NCBI GenBank assembly: GCA_937926265.1
Contig: CALAZS010000239.1
Coordinates: 1 to 19,844, forward strand
DNA length: 19,844 nucleotides
Source of the DNA: an uncultured Gammaproteobacteria bacterium
Lineage (GTDB): Bacteria > Pseudomonadota > Gammaproteobacteria > Chromatiales > Chromatiaceae
Reading direction: 5' to 3'
Below are positions 1 through 6,012 of this stretch, piece by piece. Position 1 is the first letter of the stretch; every line of letters starts with the position of its first letter. The notes beneath the pieces were generated by a model. It was not told the origin of the DNA and did not search any database. It was given only the letters and a program-made list of their open reading frames with translations. Position numbers and translations under genes: made by a program.

Positions 1-2
1 CC

Positions 3-86
3 TTACTGGTATTTATTTTCAGTACCATGGGTTCAGCCATTGGTACTTACCTGGCTGGGTTTAGAATTATTGAAAAATTGACCTGA
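3..86 (+). CDS. possible C-terminal tail of a membrane protein (partial)
   Basis: An open frame enters from the left edge and ends at TGA 84-86, giving 27 residues. They form a hydrophobic, glycine-rich stretch (LLVFIFSTMGSAIGTYLAGF) followed by a short charged tail (RIIEKLT). That is what the last transmembrane helix and cytoplasmic end of an inner-membrane protein would look like. It would converge on slyX with a 16-bp gap. The other two plus frames also stay open for much of this short stretch, so the reading rests only on its membrane-like composition. The family is not recognisable. Confidence 0.35.
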   Translation, partial: LLVFIFSTMGSAIGTYLAGFRIIEKLT

Positions 87-102
87 GCACGAAATTATCC
101 GC

Positions 103-315
103 TCAATAATGTGGCGGCACTTCGTGCTGCCCCTGCTCTTTTTGCAGTTCCTGCAGTTGTTTTAACTGGTCATGCAGATACTTTATCTGCTGCTGCAACA
201 GGTTGATTTCACCCGACTGTTCAGCAACCGTTTTATTCAATGCATCAATGGCATCTTCCTGGAAAACCAGGCGGCTTTGTAAATCATCTATGACGTCTTG
301 CGTTTCTAAACTCAT
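103..315 (-). CDS. slyX: SlyX family protein
   Basis: A 70-residue protein, the usual SlyX length. It is almost entirely a heptad-patterned coiled coil. The family's conserved N-terminal block is visible as SRLVFQEDAIDALNKTV (about residues 14-30), and the C-terminus ends in the signature PPHY. SlyX is a small cytoplasmic protein of unknown biochemical role, first named in E. coli next to slyD. Here it is the last gene of the minus-strand run, starting 6 bp after the zapE stop, so it is probably translated from the same message. The sequence before its ATG offers only a weak AAAAG ribosome site, which fits coupling to zapE. Identity is firm because of the terminal motif; function is not. Confidence 0.9.
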   Translation of the reverse strand: MSLETQDVIDDLQSRLVFQEDAIDALNKTVAEQSGEINLLQQQIKYLHDQLKQLQELQKEQGQHEVPPHY

Positions 316-321
316 CTTTTG

Positions 322-1404
322 TTATACCTGGTGTTCACCTGACAGATACTGGTCAGTTTGCATTTCATTAAGACGGCTTGCCGTTCTTTGAAACTCAAAA
401 GCCAACCTCTCACCGCAATAAAGCTTATCCGGTTCAGCTGCTGCACTGACGACAATTTTGACTTTATGATCGTAAAAAATATCGATCATCGAAATAAATC
501 GCCTGGCACAATCATCGTGTGTTGCATCCAGTATGGGAATGCCTTCAATAAACAGCGTATGGTAACACTGTGCTATTTCAAGGTAATCCGCGGCATGCCG
601 AGGTCCGATACAGAGCTCTTTAAAACTAAACCAGATTGTATCGGCTGATTTTTGATAAAAAGGTATGGGTCGTGATGAAACCAGCAGTTCACCGTTAGAT
701 TCAACCGGCTGGTTTTCTGTGAGCTTGTTAAACTCCTGCTCCAGCAGCTGTTTATCGGCATTAAAGTCTGAAAGGTTAAACACCGGGCATGACTGCAGAA
801 TCGCTTTACGAAAATCATGCCCGCCTCCGAGGTGAAAAACCTCGGTATTTTTTTCCAGTAAAGTAATAGCCGGCAGAAAGGAAGCTCTCTGTATTCCCTC
901 ACGGTAAAGGTTTTCAGGTAACACATTCGACGTTGTTACAAGGCTGATACCGTTTTCGAAAAGCCCCTTGAGCAGTTGCGCCAGGATGACCGCATCGGCA
1001 ATATCAGTCACAACAAATTCATCGAGAAACAAAACCCTTAGGTTTTTTGCCAGCCTGCCGGCAAGCTCTTGCAGCGGGTCGCTGTTACCGCCATTTTCCT
1101 GCAGCCATTGATGCACTTCCTGCATAAACTCATGGTAATGCTGACGCTTTGTCTTGTGGTCACCAAGACTTTCATGCAACAGGTCCATCAAGCGGGTCTT
1201 TCCCCGACCGACACCTCCCCATAAATAAACACCATGGATCAAGGGAAAACCTGAGGAAAAGAAAAATAATTTTTTTTGAGGTTTGGCCTGGTTATAGGCC
1301 TGGTAAAAGCGATCAAGAATATTGATGCTTTGTTGTTGATGTTCGTCCGGCTCGAAGGTGCCGGACTGAATTAACTCTTTGTAGCGATGCCCCGGTGAAC
1401 TCAA
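322..1404 (-). CDS. zapE: cell division protein ZapE (AFG1-like AAA ATPase)
   Basis: A 360-residue AFG1/LACE1-type P-loop ATPase. In E. coli, ZapE binds FtsZ at the constricting ring and destabilises its polymers in an ATP-dependent way. Walker A is GGVGRGKT (63-70), directly after the family's GVYLW lead-in. Walker B is VLFLDEF (124-130), followed by the typical VTDIADA. LVTTSN (155-160) is the sensor-1 strand, and QRASFLPAI (172-180) is another family block. The C-terminal block KLYCGERLAFEFQRTASRL also matches. The start is TTG at 1404: a stop lies 7 codons upstream, and no ATG or GTG occurs before the conserved RYKELIQSGTFEPD block that begins at residue 8. An ATT four codons upstream is the only other option. 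No clear Shine-Dalgarno precedes the start, so translation may depend on the ArsR gene ending 28 bp upstream. Confidence 0.93.
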   Translation of the reverse strand: MSSPGHRYKELIQSGTFEPDEHQQQSINILDRFYQAYNQAKPQKKLFFFSSGFPLIHGVYLWGGVGRGKTRLMDLLHESLGDHKTKRQHYHEFMQEVHQWLQENGGNSDPLQELAGRLAKNLRVLFLDEFVVTDIADAVILAQLLKGLFENGISLVTTSNVLPENLYREGIQRASFLPAITLLEKNTEVFHLGGGHDFRKAILQSCPVFNLSDFNADKQLLEQEFNKLTENQPVESNGELLVSSRPIPFYQKSADTIWFSFKELCIGPRHAADYLEIAQCYHTLFIEGIPILDATHDDCARRFISMIDIFYDHKVKIVVSAAAEPDKLYCGERLAFEFQRTASRLNEMQTDQYLSGEHQV

Positions 1405-1432
1405 GAAGAAATCAATGAAAAATCAAGGAGAC

Positions 1433-1771
1433 TTAATCGTCAGAGTAACGATCATCAAGGTTCGTAGGACAAAGCACGGTTCTCATGGTACCAATCAACT
1501 CAAGTAACTGGTCGTTACGGATACGATAGAAAATACGGTTGGCTTCTTTGCGTGAAACAAGAATGTTCTTGTTTCTAAGCTGTTCCAGGTGCTGGGAAAT
1601 ATTGCTTTGGGAAGTACCGGTTTTTTCAACGATCTCGCCAACTGATAACTCGGTATTTCCAAGTGTACAAAGAATTTTCCAGCGAAGAGGATGAGCCATT
1701 GCTTTTAACGCATTCGCCGTTAAGGTTGTATGCTCTTCATTTGCCTGCTGGTTATCTACTGATTCATTCAT
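1433..1771 (-). CDS. ArsR-family winged-helix repressor with a BigR/SqrR-like cysteine pair
   Basis: A 112-residue winged-helix protein of the ArsR/SmtB family, probably a dimeric DNA-binding repressor. The family opening AMAHPLRWKILCTL is at 25-37. The recognition helix region is SQSNISQHLEQLRNKNIL (54-71), and the wing is around RKEANRIFYRI (74-84). The classic metal box ELCVCDL is replaced by ELSVGEI, so the usual arsenic/metal site of helix alpha-3 is absent. Its only cysteines are C35 (helix 2) and C101 (last helix), 66 residues apart. From memory, BigR (C42/C108) and SqrR (C41/C107) have the same spacing and the same flanking words (CTL, SVGE, IFYR), which suggests a persulfide or thiol-redox switch. 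This is inference. A GGAG five bases before the ATG supports the start. It lies 32 bp after the REC-PAS gene and 28 bp before zapE, so it may be the transcriptional output of this group. Confidence 0.85.
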   Translation of the reverse strand: MNESVDNQQANEEHTTLTANALKAMAHPLRWKILCTLGNTELSVGEIVEKTGTSQSNISQHLEQLRNKNILVSRKEANRIFYRIRNDQLLELIGTMRTVLCPTNLDDRYSDD

Positions 1772-1803
1772 AACTACTCCAAACTTCTGCTTGAGGACAA
1801 GCC

Positions 1804-2655
1804 TCAGGAATCATCATCAACACGGATGAAACCACTCATGTCTTTTGCTATACAGATAATATCACTAATTTCGTCATTATCATCAGCTACGGCTGTACGG
1901 GAAAATAAAATCGGAATTCTTTTTCCAAGTTTTGTGACAAAACGCGCATCAATTGCCTTTAACGCGCCAGTTCTGATCAGGGCCTCCAGCCAGGTACCCA
2001 TGAAAGCCTCGGCCTGCTCATCATTATCTTCTTCGAACACATCGCCGATCGACATGCCAATAATCTCATTTTCATCATAGCCGAGCATTTCCAGCACTGC
2101 CGGATTTACTTCCTGAATAACACCAGTTTTATCAAGCACCAGCAAAGCCTCACCCATGTGTGTAATGATGTTTTCAAGATGTTGCTTGGTTTTATTAAGC
2201 TCTGCAGTGCGCTCCTGAACCTTTTCTTCAAGGATTCGGTTCATTTCCCGCTCTTTCTCAATCAGGCGGAAATAGGTACTGATCTTGTTAATCAGCTGGT
2301 TGTCATCAATCGGTTTTAACAGGTAATCAACCGCACCAACATCATAGCCCTTTTGCTGAAATTCTTCGGTTTTGAATGCTGCCGTTAGAAAAATAATAGG
2401 AATATCACGGGTTTTTTTACGGATTTTCAACATGGATGCCGTCTGGTAACCATCCATTTCCGGCATTTGCACATCAAGAATGATCAGGTCCAGGTCATTT
2501 TCAGCCAAAGCAATTTCCAGGGCCCGGGCACCGGAAAGCGCATCGAAAATTTCGATATCCATGTGCTTTTCAAGCAGGGTTCTCAGCGTAAACAGATTGT
2601 TCTGATTGTCGTCGACAATCAGCAGTTTGAAACCCTTATATTTTTTTTCATTCAT
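1804..2655 (-). CDS. response regulator with REC and PAS domains, no output domain
   Basis: A 283-residue cytoplasmic protein. Residues 9-125 form a REC receiver domain with all key residues: acidic pair D15-D16, phosphoacceptor D61 in LDVQMPEMDGY, T91 and K114 (LLKPID). A charged coiled coil follows (about 130-160, EKEREMNRILEEKVQERTAE). Then comes a PAS domain (about 159-275) with EALLVLDKTGVIQEVNPAVL and the typical GYDENEIIGMSIGDVF. There is no DNA-binding, GGDEF, EAL or kinase domain, and the protein ends in an acidic tail. It starts 19 bp after the hybrid kinase stops and is the likely partner or an intermediate of that kinase. The PAS domain may bind a ligand or mediate protein contacts; PAS type and ligand cannot be told. 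The ATG is preceded by only a weak GAAAAG. Confidence 0.9.
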   Translation of the reverse strand: MNEKKYKGFKLLIVDDNQNNLFTLRTLLEKHMDIEIFDALSGARALEIALAENDLDLIILDVQMPEMDGYQTASMLKIRKKTRDIPIIFLTAAFKTEEFQQKGYDVGAVDYLLKPIDDNQLINKISTYFRLIEKEREMNRILEEKVQERTAELNKTKQHLENIITHMGEALLVLDKTGVIQEVNPAVLEMLGYDENEIIGMSIGDVFEEDNDEQAEAFMGTWLEALIRTGALKAIDARFVTKLGKRIPILFSRTAVADDNDEISDIICIAKDMSGFIRVDDDS

Positions 2656-2674
2656 TACTGCTTTTCAATCTAAA

Positions 2675-5014
2675 CTAGTGTGATGTTTTAACGGTTAGGT
2701 ATTTTTGTAAAATATTGTTCAGCTCGGCTGGCTCAACCGGTTTTTCCAGGTATTCCGATGCGCCACCGTCAATACATGCCTGTTTTTCTTTTTCATCATG
2801 CCGGGACGTCAAAACAAGCATGGGCAGGTCCTGGCAGCCATAACTCTCGCGTATTTGCCTGATTGCCGCATTTTCTTCTGAAGTGGATATCATAGCATCC
2901 ATCAACACCAGCGAAAACGACTCCTCGGCAAGCACTTCCATGGCCTCTTCAACATCACCTGCGCCAGTGACAGAAATATTCCATTTTTCCAGCAGGGTCG
3001 TCAGCACCAGCAAGTTATGAACATCGTTTTCCAGCACCAATACATCACAGTTCTCAAATGCTTTTTCAATATCGGGTTTTGCCGCAGAAACAGGGTCAAC
3101 CGCAGGCTCATCGACACCGATCTGTTCTTCGGTAATTTTGCTGCGGTCAAAGACCATTGGTAACTGCAGGATGAACTCAGCGCCGTTACCCTCTTCACTC
3201 TTCAGGCTGATATCACCGCCCAGAAGCTGCGCCAGCTCCCGGCTGATACTTAAGCCAAGACCTGTGCCGCCATAGCGACGACTGGTCGAACCATCAACCT
3301 GCTTGAACGCCTGGAAAACAAGTTTTTGCTTGTTTTCTGGAATACCTATACCGGTATCTTTTACAGAGATACAAACCGGCAGCTCATTCTCAGCAATGGC
3401 TTCCTTCAAACTGATAATGATTTCAACACCACCTGTTTCAGTAAACTTGACGGCATTGGACAGAAAGTTTTTCAGAATCTGTTTAATCTTGTCCGGGTCT
3501 GTGTTCAGAATGATCGAACTGCCGGACTGGTTATCTTTTTTCAGATACAGTCCTTTTTCATCAAACTGCGGTTTAAGCAATTGCACGACTTCATCTACCA
3601 GCTCTGCAAGAACAACATTTTCCAGGTTTAATGCACTTCGACCCGATTCGATTTTTGACAGATCAAGAATGTTTTCGATGAGCTGCTGCAAGTCTCTGCC
3701 GGCTTTATGGATAACTTCCGCCTGTTTCATGTTTTCTTCTGAAAGCCCGCCCTCCTTATCAGCAAGAATTTTTGATAACAGCAGGATCGAGTTAAGCGGT
3801 GTACGCAACTCATGACTGACGTTCGCCAGGAATTCAGATTTATACCGGTTGGACTCTTCAAGTTCACGGGTATGGCTTAACAGCCGCCGGTTATTTGCAG
3901 CATGCTTGTTTGCCAGGCGGGTTAATTTTTCACTCAACGATTTAAGCTCTTCGGTCCAGCGCCAGGTGAAAACAACTTTTTCATCATCCTGCAGCAGACG
4001 AGTAATTCCATCGGTCAGCTCATAGCCAACCTTGTCAGCCTGCATCGCCAGCCAGCGCGCCACAATCCATGCGATCACCATCAGCACCAGCACGATGCTG
4101 CCGACCTGGATGATCAACTGACTGGTAAAATCCACCAGCGGACTTTCACCGACAATTCTTCCAACCCAGATAGGCCCGGAAGATTCAGTCTGTATTAACG
4201 GCACCCAGATAATCTGCTCGTTTTTGTGCCCTTTCCATAAAAAGGTTTTACCTTCACGAAATGGATTTGCAAGGCCCGGATAATCTTCAAATGCGGTTGA
4301 GTCTGAATCACCCCGTTTGGAAGCTTCGAGATAGCGACCATCGTCATAGGTCCAGAAAGTTCGATCAAAACGTCGTGCCATACCGCCAATATCAACTGTC
4401 ATAATAACGGCCCCAAGCACGTCATTTCCAGCAGCCACACCCAAAGGACCGGTCAGGTGCAGGTTCATGAAACGCCTTGGGTCTTCAGCTTTCTGTTCGG
4501 GACTTATGCGAACCGGGCTGAGAAAAACTTCGGGCGAACGGGTGTTGAGGGTTTGCTGCAATAATTTTTGCCCCGGTAAAACCGGGGCCCTCAGCGTCGG
4601 GTGCCAGGCAAAATTAACGGGGTCACGCTCAAGCCAGAAACGCAGTCGCGCCTGCTCATCAATAAACAGAATCTCGATGATATCTATCTGGTCAGGAAGA
4701 ATCCGGTTTATCCACTCGGTGTAATATGTTCGGGCTATATCAATAGCCGATTGATCTTCAACATTATCCTCGCCAAGCATCAGGCCTGGTTCAGGTAACT
4801 TTGACAACAGCTTGAGCATTTCCTGTCGGGAGACCAGGTATTGATCAAGATCAGTGAAGTCGGCGCGCAGGTCCTGCAGATAGAGGTCCTGCTGAAAAGA
4901 ATTCAGCAGTTGCAGCACCCTGGGGAAGTTGGTTGCCATTGTCACCAGCAACGGCAACAAGGCAAATAAAAGCAGTACCAGCAGAATCTGGGTTCTTAGT
5001 CTCATAATCCTCAT
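2675..5014 (-). CDS. membrane hybrid sensor histidine kinase
   Basis: A 779-residue inner-membrane kinase. The N-terminal helix (about 8-27) and a second helix (about 299-322) enclose a periplasmic sensor of about 270 residues, perhaps Cache-like, whose ligand cannot be read. A HAMP-like linker follows (about 323-390). The HisKA domain carries the phosphoacceptor H401 in NVSHELRTPLNS. The HATPase domain shows the N box (KNFLSNAVKF, 515-524), G1 (DTGIGIP, 553-559), F box (FQAFKQVD) and G2 (GGTGLGLSIS, 582-591). The C-terminal receiver (about 656-773) has D706, T736 and K758. Its acidic pair has become E662-N663, and the usual MPxMDG loop reads ISTSEENA, so it may be weakly phosphorylated. The first ATG is preferred over one three codons later because AGGG sits six bases before it. 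It is followed after 19 bp by the REC-PAS gene. Confidence 0.93.
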   Translation of the reverse strand: MRIMRLRTQILLVLLLFALLPLLVTMATNFPRVLQLLNSFQQDLYLQDLRADFTDLDQYLVSRQEMLKLLSKLPEPGLMLGEDNVEDQSAIDIARTYYTEWINRILPDQIDIIEILFIDEQARLRFWLERDPVNFAWHPTLRAPVLPGQKLLQQTLNTRSPEVFLSPVRISPEQKAEDPRRFMNLHLTGPLGVAAGNDVLGAVIMTVDIGGMARRFDRTFWTYDDGRYLEASKRGDSDSTAFEDYPGLANPFREGKTFLWKGHKNEQIIWVPLIQTESSGPIWVGRIVGESPLVDFTSQLIIQVGSIVLVLMVIAWIVARWLAMQADKVGYELTDGITRLLQDDEKVVFTWRWTEELKSLSEKLTRLANKHAANNRRLLSHTRELEESNRYKSEFLANVSHELRTPLNSILLLSKILADKEGGLSEENMKQAEVIHKAGRDLQQLIENILDLSKIESGRSALNLENVVLAELVDEVVQLLKPQFDEKGLYLKKDNQSGSSIILNTDPDKIKQILKNFLSNAVKFTETGGVEIIISLKEAIAENELPVCISVKDTGIGIPENKQKLVFQAFKQVDGSTSRRYGGTGLGLSISRELAQLLGGDISLKSEEGNGAEFILQLPMVFDRSKITEEQIGVDEPAVDPVSAAKPDIEKAFENCDVLVLENDVHNLLVLTTLLEKWNISVTGAGDVEEAMEVLAEESFSLVLMDAMISTSEENAAIRQIRESYGCQDLPMLVLTSRHDEKEKQACIDGGASEYLEKPVEPAELNNILQKYLTVKTSH

Positions 5015-5020
5015 TTTAAA

Positions 5021-5066
5021 CCCTGGCTAAATCCCTGGCTGAACTCTGGCTAAACTCTGGGCATTG
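5021..5066. repeat. short imperfect tandem repeat, period 11-12 bp
   Basis: Four consecutive units read ccctggctaaat, ccctggctgaac, tctggctaaac and tctgggcattg. They fill most of the 67 bp between the bcp stop and the kinase start and would lie in the kinase leader or promoter region. The first unit, on the minus strand, also supplies the AGGG ribosome site of the kinase. The repeats may be replication slippage or stacked regulator sites; nothing in the sequence decides. Confidence 0.6.
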
Positions 5067-5081
5067 CCGGATTTAAAAAAC

Positions 5082-5543
5082 TTACAGGGCTTTTACCATA
5101 TCCAGAACCTGTTCAGCATGACCCTTGGGTTTTACGTTGTACATTGCATGGCGAACCACACCGTCAGTATCAATGATAAAAGTTGAGCGAACGATACCCA
5201 TTCTTTTTTCGCCGTTTTTTTCTTTTTCCTGCCAGACACCATAGTCTTCACAAAGTTTGCCATCAACATCAGCCAGAAGCCGGACGGTCAGGCCGTACTT
5301 GTCTCTGAAGTTGCCGTGACTGATACAGTTATCTTTACTGACACCAACGACGTGCGTATTGGCTGCCTCAAAATCGGGCATCAGGTCGCTGAACTCGGTT
5401 GCCTCGATGGTACAGCCCGGAGTATCGTCCTTCGGATAAAAATAGAGAACAAAGTTTTTGCCATCACAATCAGATGACTTCACCATGTTCATATCGGAAT
5501 CAGGTAATTCAAATTCCGGCGCCTTGTCGCCTGCCTTAATCAT
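5082..5543 (-). CDS. bcp: thioredoxin-dependent peroxiredoxin Bcp/PrxQ (single-Cys pattern)
   Basis: A 153-residue cytoplasmic peroxiredoxin that reduces hydrogen peroxide and organic peroxides. The active site is PKDDTPGCTIEATEF with the peroxidatic C44, and T41, P42 and G43 complete the PxxxTxxC motif. E. coli Bcp carries a resolving cysteine five residues later, in CTVQAC. Here that position is T49. The helix alpha-3 alternative known from some PrxQ proteins reads NFRDKYG and also lacks cysteine. The remaining cysteines (C26, C73, C98) are not at known resolving positions, so a one-Cys mechanism with an external thiol is likely. GGAGG five bases before the ATG is a strong ribosome site. 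The gene has its own promoter-like sequence upstream and precedes the kinase gene by 67 bp. Confidence 0.95.
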   Translation of the reverse strand: MIKAGDKAPEFELPDSDMNMVKSSDCDGKNFVLYFYPKDDTPGCTIEATEFSDLMPDFEAANTHVVGVSKDNCISHGNFRDKYGLTVRLLADVDGKLCEDYGVWQEKEKNGEKRMGIVRSTFIIDTDGVVRHAMYNVKPKGHAEQVLDMVKAL

Positions 5544-5587
5544 GCTTGCCTCCAGAGAGCAAAGTTTATAATTGTTTTACATAGAAG

Positions 5588-5616
5588 AATGTATTGGAGG
5601 GTTTCGAAGACGTCAA
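5588..5616 (-). promoter_or_regulatory. sigma70-type promoter for bcp
   Basis: On the minus strand TTGACG (5611-5616) is followed, after exactly 17 bases, by TACATT (5588-5593). These match the -35 and -10 consensus at five and four of six positions. Transcription would start near 5581, giving a leader of about 38 bases before the bcp ATG at 5543. It is a prediction from pattern only. Confidence 0.6.
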
Positions 5617-5617
5617 C

Positions 5618-5656
5618 CAGAGAAAAAAGGACTTATTGTAATGTGTATTTTCTCTG
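5618..5656. promoter_or_regulatory. inverted repeat between the RRM gene stop and the bcp -35 box
   Basis: CAGAGAAAA (5618-5626) and TTTTCTCTG (5648-5656) are perfect 9-base inverted arms separated by 21 bases. The repeat lies directly after the stop codon of the RRM gene and ends one base before the -35 hexamer of bcp. It could be a weak terminator for the RRM gene, since the second arm carries a T run, or an operator site for a dimeric regulator of bcp. Low GC in the stem argues against a strong terminator. Confidence 0.45.
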
Positions 5657-5657
5657 A

Positions 5658-5951
5658 TTAATGGATGTTGATGCGCTGTTCTTGTCCCTGCCAGTCATCA
5701 CAAGGGTTGCGGTCCATAAACTCACGGACAACCAGTGAATTTCCCAGGAAGCGTATGCCATCGTATTGATTAATCAGGTTTTCGATATCCTGCTCATCGC
5801 TCAGTTCGGCCACAACATAGTGATAGCAACTGCTGTCACGGGTTTGCCCCTGCCGGGCCTGAAAATCAGCTCTTAACTGCAGACCGCCGAGGAAAGCATA
5901 GATATCAACCAGCAATGCCTCGCCGGGAATATTTCCAATAAACAGTTTCAA
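5658..5951 (-). CDS. small RRM-fold RNA-binding protein
   Basis: A 97-residue protein with one RNA-recognition-motif fold. The RNP2 strand is visible at the start as KLFIGNIP (residues 2-9). The RNP1 position reads SSCYHYVVAEL (about 40-50), which keeps aromatic residues but departs from the canonical KGFGFVxF. The strand FLGNSLVVREF follows at about 68-78, with a short acidic/glutamine tail. Such small bacterial RRM proteins are presumed single-stranded RNA binders; the target here is unknown. It starts with TTG at 5951, supported by GGAGGTGA just upstream, and a stop two codons before the TTG rules out a longer frame. It lies 61 bp after pgi. A TATACT at 5979-5984 could be a -10 box, but no good -35 accompanies it. 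Confidence 0.8.
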   Translation of the reverse strand: MKLFIGNIPGEALLVDIYAFLGGLQLRADFQARQGQTRDSSCYHYVVAELSDEQDIENLINQYDGIRFLGNSLVVREFMDRNPCDDWQGQEQRINIH

Positions 5952-5954
5952 ACA

Positions 5955-5962
5955 TCACCTCC
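5955..5962 (-). promoter_or_regulatory. strong ribosome binding site fixing the TTG start of the RRM gene
   Basis: On the minus strand GGAGGTGA is close to a full complement of the 16S rRNA tail. GGAGG is six bases from the TTG at 5951. A nearer ATG overlapping it lies in another frame that stops after about 16 codons, so TTG is the start. Confidence 0.75.
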
Positions 5963-6012
5963 AGCTAACATATGTCGTAGTATAGCTGTAAAACTTAAAG
6001 GTGCTGCTTTAA

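Noticed and set aside
84..110. Minus-strand TGAGCGGATAA, identical to part of the E. coli lac operator, with 5-bp arms TGAGC/GCTCA
   Set aside because: Only 11 bases match, it lies downstream of slyX, and no lac-type genes are near. The stem is too short for a convincing terminator.
114..130. Hairpin GCGGCAC-TTC-GTGCTGC near the slyX stop
   Set aside because: It lies inside the slyX coding end, has a mismatch and no T run; it reflects the coding of the conserved C-terminus.
573..926. 117-codon minus-strand frame inside zapE
   Set aside because: Same strand, different frame, over the conserved C-terminal part of ZapE; no support for its own translation.
3303..3815. 170-codon open frame on the plus strand opposite the kinase
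   Set aside because: It is antisense to the conserved HisKA/HATPase coding region, has no recognisable domain and is rich in serine and cysteine as shadows often are.
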